Origin: Symbiodinium sp. CCMP2592
Taxonomy: Eukaryota > Sar > Dinophyceae > Suessiales > Symbiodiniaceae
Length of the DNA: 64,000 nt
Assembly: GCA_905221615.1 (NCBI GenBank)
Contig: CAJNDT010005556.1
Location: 2,535,519-2,599,518 of the forward strand
Direction of reading: 5' to 3'
The notes under the pieces are model-generated. The model was not told the origin of the DNA. It made no database searches and worked only from the letters and a program-made list of their open reading frames with translations. A program made the translations under genes and the position numbers. Positions 1-10,934 of the stretch are shown here, in pieces (position 1 is the stretch's first letter; every line of letters starts with the position of its first letter).

Positions 1-16
1 GTTAAAACAACGGCCA

Positions 17-281
17 GGGATCTCACACATCTGCGGGCAAAATCTGGCGGAAGTGATCCGCCACCGAGCAAAAAGCCTGTAAATACCGCATTAAACAAAG
101 GGCCAGGGATTTCACACATCTGTTGGCAAAATCTGGCGGAGGTACCGACTGCTCACTTCCGCCAGATTTTGCCAACAGATGTGTGAAATCCCTGGCCCTT
201 TGTTGAATGCGGTATTTACAGGCTTTTTGCTCGGTGGCGGATCACTTCCGCCAGATTTTGCCCGCAGATGTGTGGGATCCC
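17..281. repeat. Large palindrome P1, copy 1
   Basis: Two ~124-bp inverted arms (17-140 and 158-281) separated by ~17 bp. The arms carry TTTCACACATCTGTTGGC and its complement, and CACCGAGCAAAAAGCCTGTA and its complement. Only scattered mismatches separate the arms, so each strand could form a long hairpin. Inside each arm the motif CTGGCGGAAGTGATCCGCC is itself partly self-complementary. The function is unknown; a foldback-type mobile element is one possibility. Confidence 0.9.
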
Positions 282-319
282 TAGCCCTTGAAGTGGTGGG
301 TGAGAGGGTGGTGGGAGGG

Positions 320-1950
320 TTTAATTCCCGGCCCCAATTAAATAATTTAAATAATTTAAATAGTTTAAATAATTTACATAATTTAAACAATTTAAATCCT
401 GAGGGAGGGGGTGGGGCGGGCGGGTCCGGACCCCCCCGCGGGAATTAAATAATTTAAATACGGGCGAGGCCCCCGGATTTAAATTATTTAATTCCCGGCC
501 CCGCCCCTCCCCCAGACCCCCCTCCCCCAGGATTTAAATTATTTAAATTATTTAAATTATTTAAATTATTTAAATTATTTAATTCCCGGCCCCAATTAAA
601 TAATTTAAATACGGGGGAGGCCCCCGGATTTAAATTATTTAAATTATTTAATTCCCGGCCCCAATTAAATAATTTAAATACGGGCGAGGCCTCCGGATTT
701 AAATTATTTAAATTATTTAATTCCCGGCCCCAATTAAATAATTTAAATAATTTAAATAATTTAAATAATTTAAATAATTTAAATCCTGAGGGAGGGGGTC
801 CGGGGCGGGCGGGTCCGGACCCCCCCGCGGGAATTAAATAATTTAAATACGGGCGAGGCCCCCGGATTTAAATTATTTAAATTATTTAATTCCCGGCCCC
901 GCCCCTCCCCCAGACCCCCCTCCCCCAGGATTTAAATTATTTAAATTATTTAAATTATTTAAATTATTTAAATTATTTAATTCCCGGCCCCAATTAAATA
1001 ATTTAAATACGGGGGAGGCCCCCGGATTTAAATTATTTAAATTATTTAATTCCCGGCCCCAATTAAATAATTTAAATACGGGCGAGGCCTCCGGATTTAA
1101 ATTATTTAAATTATTTAATTCCCGGCCCCAATTAAATAATTTAAATAATTTAAATAATTTAAATAATTTAAATAATTTAAATCCTGAGGGAGGGGGTCCG
1201 GGGCGGGCGGGTCCGGACCCCCCCGCGGGAATTAAATAATTTAAATACGGGCGAGGCCCCCGGATTTAAATTATTTAAATTATTTAATTCCCGGCCCCGC
1301 CCCTCCCCCAGACCCCCCTCCCCCAGGATTTAAATTATTTAAATTATTTAAATTATTTAAATTATTTAATTCCCGGCCCCAATTAAATAATTTAAATACG
1401 GGGGAGGCCCCCGGATTTAAATTATTTAAATTATTTAATTCCCGGCCCCAATTAAATAATTTAAATACGGGCGAGGCCTCCGGATTTAAATTATTTAAAT
1501 TATTTAATTCCCGGCCCCAATTAAATAATTTAAATAATTTAAATAATTTAAATAATTTAAATCCTGAGGGAGGGGGTCCGGGGCGGGCGGGTCCGGACCC
1601 CCCCGCGGGAATTAAATAATTTAAATACGGGCGAGGCCCCCGTATTTAAATTATTTAAATTATTTAATTCCCGGCCCCGCCCCTCCCCCAGACCCCCCTC
1701 CCCCAGGATTTAAGTTATTTAAATTATTTAAATTATTTAATTCCCGGCCCCGGCAGATTCCCCCGGATTTAAATTATTTAAATTATTTAATTCATGGCCC
1801 CGCCCCTCCCCGGACCCCCCTCCCCCAGGATTTAAATTATTTAAATTATTTAAATTATTTAAATTATTTAAATTATTTAATTCCTGGCCCCAATTAAATA
1901 ATTTAAATACGGGGGAGGCCCCCGGATTTAAATTATTTAATTCCCGGGGT
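320..1950. repeat. Higher-order AT/GC satellite array, copy 1
   Basis: Runs of a 9-bp unit (TTTAAATTA, with palindromic core AATTTAAATT) alternate with GC blocks such as GGCCCCAATTAAATAA, ACGGGCGAGGCCCCCGG and GGGGCGGGCGGGTCCGG. The GGGTCCGGAC landmark occurs at 422, 811, 1,209 and 1,589, a higher-order period of 389, 398 and 380 bp. These differ by multiples of 9 because only the number of 9-bp units changes. The frames stay open (NNL on one strand, KLF on the other) because 9 is a multiple of 3, so the apparent proteins are artefacts. Confidence 0.93.
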
Positions 1951-1974
1951 CCAGGCGCGCTGGAACACCACATG

Positions 1975-2104
1975 GGGTCTATTTGGCAGCTGGCGCGTGG
2001 AGTCCTGCCAATACACACACATCCAGCTGCCAAATAGACCCGGTTTAAGCCACACTCGGGGGGGGGGGGTGGCCGGCTTAAATAGGGTCTATTTGGCAGC
2101 TGGA
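1975..2104. repeat. Inverted repeat plus third arm, copy 1
   Basis: GGGTCTATTTGGCAGCTGG at 1,975-1,993 is the exact complement of 2,023-2,041, giving a 19-bp stem with a 29-bp loop. The same sequence reappears in direct orientation at 2,085-2,104 after a poly-G run, so the 3-prime arm could pair with either partner. The same layout is present in the second macrosatellite unit. Confidence 0.85.
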
Positions 2105-2380
2105 TGGCTGTGTTTTTGCATTCAAGTAGTGCTTATTCTCATCACCACAGACCACGCCATGACACGGGTGACGTAGGCACAGACTCCATGCGTGCATAAT
2201 TGATCGTTGAAAATGTCTGCGCTCTCGTGGTGCCTAGCTGCGTATTACACTGCGACATACAAGCGGCGGCCACTTGCGCCCAAAGTTCGTGTGAATGTAA
2301 TGTAATGTTTAACCAATCAGAATGTCCACGACTCCTTGGAATGTAGACAGACGGCTCAAGAAAGGGTGGAGATTCCCCCA
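2105..2380. other. Single-copy 280-bp block of the macrosatellite
   Basis: Sequence of balanced composition between the inverted repeat and the purine-rich block. It contains ACCAATCAGAATG, and the ATTGG complement is a CCAAT-type box, but no other promoter evidence is visible. It is repeated almost unchanged at ~10,673-10,950. A 79-codon minus-strand open frame is present in both copies without other coding signs. Confidence 0.5.
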
Positions 2381-2434
2381 ACCCTCAACGAAAACACGGA
2401 GAAAGTCTCTCCAAGTCATTCAGCTGATTTCTAG

Positions 2435-2456
2435 CAGCGAGCTCCTCTACCTCTTG
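2435..2456 (+). other. 22-nt box with AG/GT splice-like flanks (1 of 6)
   Basis: The box starts CAGCGAGC and ends TACCTCTTG. It is preceded by GATTTCTAG, a pyrimidine-rich AG, and followed directly by GTAAGT, a perfect donor consensus. The arrangement resembles a micro-exon. Whether it is transcribed is unknown. Confidence 0.5.
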
Positions 2457-4747
2457 GTAAGTCTCCATCTCCTCTGACGATAAATGAAGGGAGCTCGCTG
2501 CTTCGTCATCCGCAAGAAATGAGCTTCTTTTCCCCAAAAGGGTAAGGAAGAGATCCCTTGGCACATCCTCTACCGCAGCATCTCAAAGGAGCAGAGAACC
2601 CTTCCAACGTCACGAGAAAAAAAGAACTCCGGCTGCCTCTTAGTCGACAAGAAGAGAGAGGAGCTCCTTGTCGTCCCCTCTTCCTCCTCAAGGGATAGAA
2701 GAGAGATAGCTTTCAAGAAGTGAGGACTGAGCTGTCTCAATCTTCAAAAGAAGAGTCTGATCCTCCCCTTAGCCTTCAATAAGACATGAGCAGCCCTCTA
2801 CCCCATCCTCTGAATTAGCTTCCAAAAAAATCCTCTGCCTCATCCTCGACAAGAAGAGACTGAGAGCTTCCTCCAAACTAATGGGACAAAAGAAAGCGCC
2901 ATCTCAACAAAGCAAACAGGCCGCTCCAACTTCACGAGAAAGAAGAGGGCTCCGTTTACCCCTCGGCAAGAAGAGACCTCCTTTCTTTCTTGAAAAGGGG
3001 AGGACACTCAAGAAGAAAGGGTGGAGCTCCCCCAATTTTCAAGTAGAGACATCTGGTCATCCCTCAGCATTTAAAAGGAAAAGACCTCATGCTCCAAAAC
3101 AAGAAGAGAGTCCCCAGGATATTCGTGGCAACAAAAGAGAGCATCCTTCTTACCTCTTGGTATGTCGCCTCTTCGTCTTAAGGAGATTGAAGAGACCTCG
3201 CTCCTAGCAAGAAAGGACAGAGCTCCCCTAGCTTCCAAAAAGAAAGATTGTCTACCTCATCCTCCACAAGAAATCACTGAGAGCTTCCTCCCATCATCTC
3301 CTCTGACGATAAATGAAGGGAGCTCGCTGCTTCGTCATCCGCAAGAAATGAGCTTCTTTTCCCCAAAAGGGTAAGGAAATCCCTTGGCACATCCTCTACC
3401 GCGGAGCAGAGAACCCTTCCAACGTCACGAGAAAAAAAGAACTCCGGCTGCCTCTCAGTCGACAAGAAGAGAGAGGAGCTGCTTGTCGTCCCCTCTTCCT
3501 CCTCAAGGGATAGAAGAGAGATAGCTTTCAAGAAGTGAGGACTGAGCTTCTCAATCTTCAAAAGAAGAGTCTGATCCTCCCCTTAGCCTTCAATAAGACA
3601 TGAGCAGCCCTCTACCCCATCCTCTGAATTAGCTTCCAAAAAAATCCTCTGCCTCATCCTCGGCAAGAAGAGACTGAGAGCTTCCTCCAAACTAATGGGA
3701 CAAAAGAAAGCGCCATCTCAACAAAGCAAACAGGCCGCTCCAACTTCACGAGAAAGAAGAGGGCTCCGTTTACCCCTCGGCAAGAAGAGACCTCCTTTCT
3801 TTCTTGAAAAGGGGAGGACACTCAAGAAGAAAGGGTGGAGCTCCCCCAATTTTCAAGTAGAGACATCTTTTCATCCCTCAGCATTTAAAAGGAAAAGACC
3901 TCATGCTCCTCATGCCCCAGGATATTCGTGGCAACAAAAGAGAGCATCCTTCTTACCTCTTGGTATGTCGCCTTTTCGTCTTAAGGAGATTGAAGAGACC
4001 TCGCTCCTAGCAAGAAAGGACAGAGCTCCCCTAGCTTCCAAAAAGAAAGATTGTCTGCCTCATCCTCCACAAGAAATCACTGAGAGCTTCCTCCCATCAT
4101 CTCCTCTGACGATAAAATGAAGGGAGCTCGCTGCTTCGTCATCCGCAAGAAATGAGCTTCTTTTCTCCAAAAGGGTAAGGAAGAGATCCCTTGGCACATC
4201 CTCTACGGCAGCATCTCAAAGGAGCAGAGAACCCTTCCAACGTCACGAGAAAAAAAGAACTCCGGCTGCCTCTCAGTCGACAAGAAGAGAGAGGAGCCCC
4301 TTGTCGTCCCCTCTTCCTCCTCAAGGGATAGAAGAGAGATAGCTTTCAAGAAGTGAGGACTGAGCTTCTCAATCTTCAAAAGAAGAGTCTGATCCTCCCT
4401 TAGCCTTCAATAAGACATGAGCAGCCCTCTACTCCAAAAACTCATCCTCGACAAGAAGAGATTGAGAGCAATCTAAGGCGGCAGAAGAAAGCGCCATCTC
4501 AACAAAGCAAACAGGCCGCTCCAACTTCACGAGAAAGAAGAGGGCTCCGTTTACCCCTCGGCAAGAAGAGACCTCCTTTCTTTCTTGACAAGGGGAGGAC
4601 GCTCAAGAAGAAAGGGTGGAGCTCCCCCAATTTTCAAGTAGAGACATCTGGTCATCCCTCAGCATTTAAAAGGAAAAGACCTCAAGCCCCAAAACAAGAA
4701 GAGAGTCTCCAGGTGATTTGTGGCAACAGAAGAGAGCATCCTTCTAG

Positions 4748-4769
4748 CAGAGAGCCTTTTTACCTCTTG
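4748..4769 (+). other. 22-nt box with AG/GT splice-like flanks (2 of 6)
   Basis: Same 22-nt length: begins CAGAGAGC, ends TACCTCTTG, preceded by CCTTCTAG and followed by GTATGT. Related sites at 3,160 and 3,963 keep the TACCTCTTG|GTATGT end but lack the upstream 18 nt. Confidence 0.5.
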
Positions 4770-5258
4770 GTATGTCGCCTTTTCGTCTTAAGAAGATTGA
4801 AGAGACCTCGCTCCTAGCAAGAAAGGACAGAGCTCCCCTAGCTTCCAAAAAGAAAGATTTTCTAACTCATCCTCCACAAGAAATCACTGAGTGCTTCCTC
4901 CCATGTAATGAGACGCAAGAGAGCTTCATCTCAGCCCAGCAGACAGGCCTCTCCAAGTTCACGAGAATTCAAAGGTCTCCGTTTACCCATCGGTCGGAAA
5001 GAAAATAACTCCTTTCTCTCTTCATAAGGGGTTGAATCTTGAGCATTTCTTTTACCTTTTCAAAAGATGGAGAACAGCATACGCACAAGAAGAAGAAACC
5101 TCCTTTCTCTCTTGGCAGTGGAAAGAGATCCTGATTACTTCCCTTACCTTTTCAAAAGATGGAAAAGGGCATACGCTCAAGAAGAAAGGGCGGAGATGCC
5201 CCCACCCCTCAACGAAACCACGGAGAGAGTCCCTCCAAGTCATTCAGCTGATTTCTAG

Positions 5259-5280
5259 CAGCGAGCTCCTCCCTCTCTTG
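5259..5280 (+). other. 22-nt box with AG/GT splice-like flanks (3 of 6)
   Basis: Begins CAGCGAGC, ends CTCTCTTG, preceded by GATTTCTAG and followed by GTAGGT. Confidence 0.5.
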
Positions 5281-5977
5281 GTAGGTCTCCATCTCCTCTG
5301 AAGAGAATTGAAGGGAGCTCGCTTCTAGTCGAAGAAGACAAGGCTCAACGCATCTCCAGTTTCAAAAAGAACTGCGGCTGCCTCTTAGTCGACAAGAAGA
5401 GAGAGGAGCTCCTTGTCGTCCCCTCTTCCTCTTCAAGGGATAGAAGAGGGATAGCTTTCAAGAAGTGAGGACAGAGCTCGCTCAATCTTCAGAAGAAGAG
5501 TCTGATCCTCCCCTCATCCTTCAACAAGACATGAGCAGCCCTCTACCCCATGCTCTGAATTAGCTTTCAAAAAGACAAATCCTCTGCCTCATCCTCGACA
5601 AGAAGAGACTGAGAGCTTCCTCCAAACTAATGGGACAAAAGAAAGCGCCATCTCAACAAAGCAAACAGGCCGCTCCAATTTCATGAGAAAGAAGAGGGCA
5701 CCGTTTACCTTTCGGCAAGAAGAGACCTCCTTTCTTTCCTGATATGGGGAGGGGATCCTGATTATTTCCGTCGCCGTTTTAAAAATGGAAGAGAGCATAC
5801 ACTCAAGAAGAAAGGGTGGAGCTCCCCCAACTCAAGAAGAAAGGGTGGAGCTCCCCCCAATTTTCAAACAGAGACATCTGGTCGTCCCTCAGCCTTCAAA
5901 GGGAAATGACCTCATGCTCCAAAACAAGAAGAGAGTCTCCAGGATATTCGTGGCAACAGAAGAGAGCATCCTTCTAG

Positions 5978-5999
5978 CAGAGAGCCTTTTTACCTCTTG
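5978..5999 (+). other. 22-nt box with AG/GT splice-like flanks (4 of 6)
   Basis: Begins CAGAGAGC, ends TACCTCTTG, preceded by CCTTCTAG and followed by GTATGT. Confidence 0.5.
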
Positions 6000-6551
6000 G
6001 TATGTCGCCTTTTCGTCTTAAGAAGATTGAAGAGACCTCGCTCCTAGCAACAAAGACAGAGCTCCCATAGCTTCCAAAAAGAAAGATTTTCTACCTCATC
6101 CTCCACAAGAAATCACTGAGAGCTTCCTCCCATGTAATGAGACGCAAGAGAGCTTCATCTCAGCCCAGCAGACAGGCCCCTCCAACTTCACGAGAATTCA
6201 AAGGTCTCCGTTTACCCATCGGTCGGAAAGAAGATAACTCCTTTCTCTCTTCATAAGGGGTTGGATCTTGAGCATTTCTTTTACCTTTTCAAAAGATGGA
6301 GAACAGCATACGCACAAGAAGAAGAAACCTCCTTTCTCTCTTGGCAGTGGAAAGAGATCCTGATTACTGCCCTTACCTTCTCAAAAGATGGAAAACAGCA
6401 TACGCACAAGAAGAAGAAACCTCCTTTCTCTCTTGGCAGTGGAAAGAGATCCTGTTATTTTCTTGACGCTCAAGAAGAAACGGTAGGGATTCCCCCAACC
6501 CTCAACGAAAACACGGAGAGAGTCCCTCCAAGTCATTCAGCTGATTTCTAG

Positions 6552-6573
6552 CAGCGAGCTCCTCTACCTCTTG
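6552..6573 (+). other. 22-nt box with AG/GT splice-like flanks (5 of 6)
   Basis: Begins CAGCGAGC, ends TACCTCTTG, preceded by GATTTCTAG and followed by GTAGGT. Confidence 0.5.
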
Positions 6574-7402
6574 GTAGGTCTCCATCTCCTCTGAAGAGAA
6601 TCGAAGGGAGCTCGCTTCTAGTCGAAGAAGACAGGGCTCAAAGCATCTCCAGTTTCAAAAAGAACTGCGGCTGCCTCTTAGTCGACAAGAAGAGAGAGGA
6701 GCTCCTTGTCGTCCCCTCTTCCTCCTCAAGGGATAGAACAGAGATAGCTCTCAAGAAGTGAGGACAGAGCTCTCTCAATCGACAAAAGAAGAGTCCGATC
6801 CTCCCCTCAGCCTTCAATAAGACATGAGCAGCCCTCTTCCCCACCCTCTGAATCAAGAAAGAAACCCTTCTAACTTCTCCATGTTGCCACCACTTCCTCT
6901 CCAAGGGATAGAAGAGAGATATCTCTCAAGAGGTGAGGACAGAGCGTTCTCATTCCTAGTTATTCTTGGCAAGAGCAGATTTCCCTAGAGGAGATTTCTT
7001 ATACCTTCCTCAGTCGCCAGCCTTCAAAAGAAAAGACCTCATGCTCCAAAGCAAGAAAACAGTCCCCAAAGGTTGTTCGTGGCAAAAGAACAACGCATCA
7101 CGAGAAAGAAGGGAGCTCCGACTGCCTCTCTGGCGATAAGAAGAAAACTTCTTTCTCTGTTCGTCAGGAGCGACAGCTCCTGAACATCTCCTCCTCGAGA
7201 AAAAAACTTGGAAGGGAGCGTACGATCAGGAAGGAAGGATAGAGCTTTTCCAAATTTCAATCCTTGACAAGAGAATGGCCGGTCCTCCCCGTGGCCTTCA
7301 AAACGAGACGAGAAGCCCAAGCCCTCTACCTTACCCTGCTGTGAAGCAGGAAGAGAGCTCACTCCAAGTTATTCTTGGTAAGCGACGAGAGCTTTATTTC
7401 AG

Positions 7403-7424
7403 CAGAGAGAGCCTTTACCTCTTG
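7403..7424 (+). other. 22-nt box with AG/GT splice-like flanks (6 of 6)
   Basis: Begins CAGAGAGA, ends TACCTCTTG, preceded by TTTATTTCAG and followed by GTAAGT. A further CTTG|GTAAGC site lies 47 bp upstream at 7,378. Confidence 0.5.
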
Positions 7425-7689
7425 GTAAGTCGCTTTTATCTTAAGAAGATTGAAGAGACTTCGCTCCTAGCAAGAGAAGCCAGGGCTCCCCTTGCTTCCA
7501 AAAAGAAAAGTCTTCTACTTCATCCTCCACAAGAAATGATTGAGAGCTTCCTCCCATGTAATGAGACGGGAGAGAGGTCCATCTCAGCACAGCAGACAGG
7601 CCCCTTCAACTTCACGAAAGACAAGAGAGCTCCATCTACCCCTGCGTCGGCAAGATTTTTTTTCCTTGAAGTTCTGCAAAAAACACAGA

Positions 7690-8060
7690 GAAAATCACAG
7701 ATCACAAGGGTGTCGCCCCAAGATTTGTACAGACTCAGATCCCAAAAACCCAGATCGCAAGGGGTGTCCCCCTAAGGGTTCGTTGAAACAACAAGTTCCA
7801 AAACAATAAATCGCAAGGGGTGTCTCCCTAAAGCTTTTTATAACAAAAGAATTCCAACACCACAAATCGCAAGCGGTGTGCCCCCCAAGGTTTTGTAAGA
7901 ACTCAGATCCCGAAATCACAGATCGCAAGGGGTGTCTCCCCAAGGTTTTGTGAAAACTCAGAACCGAAAACCACAGATCGCAAGTGGTGTCCCCCTAAAG
8001 GTTGTTATAACAAATAAGTTCCAAAAACACAAATCGCAAGGGGTGTCCTCCTAATCCCTG
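7690..8060. repeat. ~56-bp tandem array, copy 1
   Basis: Seven units sharing a core like ATCGCAAGGGGTGTCCCCCT (with AAGGGTG, AAGCGGTG and AAGTGGTG variants), starting near 7,703, 7,755, 7,809, 7,864, 7,921, 7,976 and 8,033, a spacing of 52-57 bp. The segments between cores are also related (AACTCAGATCCC or AACAAGTTCCAAA), so this is an ordinary tandem repeat and not a CRISPR array. Two more cores lie near 8,473 and 8,532. Confidence 0.85.
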
Positions 8061-8109
8061 CGAGCCGCGACCGAGCAGAAAGCCTGTAAATACCGCGTTA
8101 AAAACAACG

Positions 8110-8367
8110 GCCAGGGACCCCACACATCTCGCGCAAAATCTGGCGGAAGTGATCCGCCACCGAGCAAAAAGCTTGTAAATACCGCATTCAACAAAGGGCC
8201 AGGGATTTCACACATCTGTTGGCAAAATCTGGTGGAAGTGAGCAGTCGGTACTTCCGCCAGATTTTGCCAACAGATGTGCGAAATCCCTGGCCCTTTGTT
8301 TAATGCGGTATTTACGGGCTTTTTGCTCGGTGGCGGATCACTTCCGCCAGATTTTGCCCGGATCCCT
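8110..8367. repeat. Large palindrome P2, copy 1
   Basis: Relative of P1 with arms near 8,110-8,239 and 8,251-8,367 around the 11-bp centre GAGCAGTCGGT. Compared with the second unit, the right arm lacks ~14 bp (CAGATGTGTG region) before GGATCCCTAGCC. Both P1 and P2 sit close to the chosen unit boundary. Confidence 0.85.
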
Positions 8368-8608
8368 AGCCCTTGAAGTGGTGGGTGAGAGGGTGGTGGG
8401 AGGGTGTCTGGGAGGTAGCGTGGGCAGGAGGTGGAGGGAAGGTTGTGTAAGAACTCAGATCCCAAAATCATAGATCGCAAGTGGTGTCCCCCTAAGGTCT
8501 TGTGAAAACTCAGATCAGAAAACCACAGAGCGCAAGGGGTGTCCCCCTCATCCCTGCGAGCCGCGACCGAGCAGAAAGCCTGTAAATACCGCGTTAAAAC
8601 AACGGCCA

Positions 8609-8873
8609 GGGATCTCACACATCTGCGGGCAAAATCTGGCGGAAGTGATCCGCCACCGAGCAAAAAGCCTGTAAATACCGCATTAAACAAAGGGCCAGGG
8701 ATTTCACACATCTGTTGGCAAAATCTGGCGGAGGTACCGACTGCTCACTTCCGCCAGATTTTGCCAACAGATGTGTGAAATCCCTGGCCCTTTGTTTAAT
8801 GCGGTATTTACAGGCTTTTTGCTCGGTGGCGGATCACTTCCGCCAGATTTTGCCCGCAGATGTGTGGGATCCC
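8609..8873. repeat. Large palindrome P1, copy 2
   Basis: Same arms and centre as at 17-281, offset by 8,592 bp. Confidence 0.9.
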
Positions 8874-8911
8874 TAGCCCTTGAAGTGGTGGGTGAGAGGG
8901 TGGTGGGAGGG

Positions 8912-10512
8912 TTTAATTCCCGGCCCCAATTAAATAAGTTAAATAATTTAAATAGTTTAAATAATTTACATAATTTAAACAATTTAAATCCTGAGGGAGG
9001 GGGTGGGGCGGGCGGGTCCGGACCCCCCCGCGGGAATTAAATAATTTAAATACGGGCGAGGCCCCCGGATTTAAATTATTTAAATTATTTAATTCCCGGC
9101 CCCGCCCCTCCCCCAGACCCCCCTCCCCCAGGATTTAAATTATTTAAATTATTTAAATTATTTAAATTATTTAATTCCCGGCCCCAATTAAATAATTTAA
9201 ATACGGGGGAGGCCCCCGGATTTAAATTATTTAAATTATTTAATTCCCGGCCCCAATTAAATAATTTAAATACGGGCGAGGCCTCCGGATTTAAATTATT
9301 TAAATTATTTAATTCCCGGCCCCAATTAAATAATTTAAATAATTTAAATAATTTAAATAATTTAAATAATTTAAATCCTGAGGGAGGGGGTCCGGGGCGG
9401 GCGGGTCCGGACCCCCCCGCGGGAATTAAATAATTTAAATACGGGCGAGGCCCCCGGATTTAAATTATTTAAATTATTTAATTCCCGGCCCCGCCCCTCC
9501 CCCAGACCCCCCTCCCCCAGGATTTTTAAATTATTTAAATTATTTAAATTATTTAAATTATTTAATTCCCGGCCCCAATTAAATAATTTAAATACGGGGG
9601 AGGCCCCCGGATTTAAATTATTTAAATTATTTAATTCCCGGCCCCAATTAAATAATTTAAATACGGGCGAGGCCTCCGGATTTAAATTATTTAAATTATT
9701 TAATTCCCGGCCCCAATTAAATAATTTAAATAATTTAAATAATTTAAATAATTTAAATAATTTAAATCCTGAGGGAGGGGGTCCGGGGCGGGCGGGTCCG
9801 GACCCCCCCGCGGGAATTAAATAATTTAAATACGGGCGAGGCCCCCGGATTTAAATTATTTAAATTATTTAATTCCCGGCCCCGCCCCTCCCCCAGACCC
9901 CCCTCCCCCAGGATTTAAATTATTTAAATTATTTAAATTATTTAAATTATTTAATTCCCGGCCCCAATTAAATAATTTAAATACGGGGGAGGCCCCCGGA
10001 TTTAAATTATTTAAATTATTTAATTCCCGGCCCCAATTAAATAATTTAAATACGGGCGAGGCCTCCGGATTTAAATTATTTAAATTATTTAATTCCCGGC
10101 CCCAATTAAATAATTTAAATAATTTAAATAATTTAAATAATTTAAATCCTGAGGGAGGGGGTCCGGGGCGGGCGGGTCCGGACCCCCCCGCGGGAATTAA
10201 ATAATTTAAATACGGGCGAGGCCCCCGTATTTAAATTATTTAAATTATTTAATTCCCGGCCCCGCCCCTCCCCCAGACCCCCCTCCCCCAGGATTTAAAT
10301 TATTTAAATTATTTAATTCCCGGCCCCGGCAGATTCCCCCGGATTTAAATTATTTAAATTATTTAATTCATGGCCCCGCCCCTCCCCGGACCCCCCTCCC
10401 CCAGGATTTAAATTATTTAAATTATTTAAATTATTTAAATTATTTAATTCCTGGCCCCAATTAAATAATTTAAATACGGGGGAGGCCCCCGGATTTAAAT
10501 TATTTAATTCCC
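8912..10512. repeat. Higher-order AT/GC satellite array, copy 2
   Basis: Four GGGTCCGGAC landmarks as in unit 1, again differing by whole 9-bp steps. One A/T run has a two-base insertion (GGATTTTTAAATT near 9,532). Confidence 0.93.
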
Positions 10513-10544
10513 GGGGTCCAGGCGCGCTGGAACACCACATGGGG

Positions 10545-10672
10545 ACTATTTGGCAGCTGGCGCGTGGAGTCCTGCCAATACACACACATCCAGCTGCCAA
10601 ATAGACCCGGTTTAAGCCACACTCGGGGGGGGGGGGGTGGCCGGCTTAAATAGGGTCTATTTGGCAGCTGGA
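10545..10672. repeat. Inverted repeat plus third arm, copy 2
   Basis: Counterpart of 1,975-2,104. Here the left arm has GGGACTATTTGGCAGCTGG, a single-base difference. Confidence 0.8.
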
Positions 10673-10934
10673 TGGCTGTGTTTTTGCATTCAAGTAGTGC
10701 TTATTCTCATCACCACAGACCACGCCATGACACGGGGGACGTAGGCACAGACTCCATGCGTGCATAATTGATCGTTGAAAATGTCTGCGCTCTCGTGGTG
10801 CCTAGCTGCGTATTACACTGCGACATACAAGCGGCGGCCACTTGCGCCAAAAGTTCGTGTGAATGTAATGTAATGTTTAACCAATCAGAATGTCCACGAC
10901 TCCTTGGAATGTAGACAGACGGCTCAAGAAAGGG

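Larger units (their letters stand above)
2380..7685 (+). repeat. Cryptically repetitive AAGAAGAG/GAGCTC block, copy 1
   Basis: About 5.3 kb built from diverged copies of a few modules, for example GGGACAAAAGAAAGCGCC at ~2,882 and ~3,696 (with shorter relatives at ~4,485 and ~5,632), TCGACAAGAAGAGAGAGGAG, and CCTCCACAAGAAATCACTGA. Purine-rich words of the AAGAAGA type recur roughly every 35-40 bp on the + strand. Open frames here are short, rich in K, R, S and P, and shift from module to module, so I do not call a protein. Six 22-nt boxes with splice-like flanks are annotated separately. Confidence 0.85.
1..8592. repeat. Macrosatellite unit 1 (~8.59 kb)
   Basis: First full copy of a tandem unit. 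The sequence beginning GTTAAAACAACGGCCAGGGA recurs at 8,593 and (one base changed) at 17,159, and all sub-blocks follow in the same order with near-identical sequence. The true phase of the unit is unknown because the window opens inside the array. No long open frame of normal composition lies inside; the apparent proteins are translations of repeats. Confidence 0.95.

Noticed and set aside
2105-2380. Promoter for the macrosatellite (CCAAT-type box)
   Set aside because: A single short motif without TATA, initiator or transcript evidence is expected by chance.
7275-7775. 166-codon open frame in the macrosatellite (also at 15,830)
   Set aside because: It crosses purine-rich mosaic modules and the 56-bp array, and shares its peptides with other frames of the same modules; conservation is explained by recent duplication of the unit.
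7690-8060. CRISPR-like array with 56-bp spacing
   Set aside because: Spacers are related to each other, repeats are imperfect, the context is eukaryotic and no cas gene is present.
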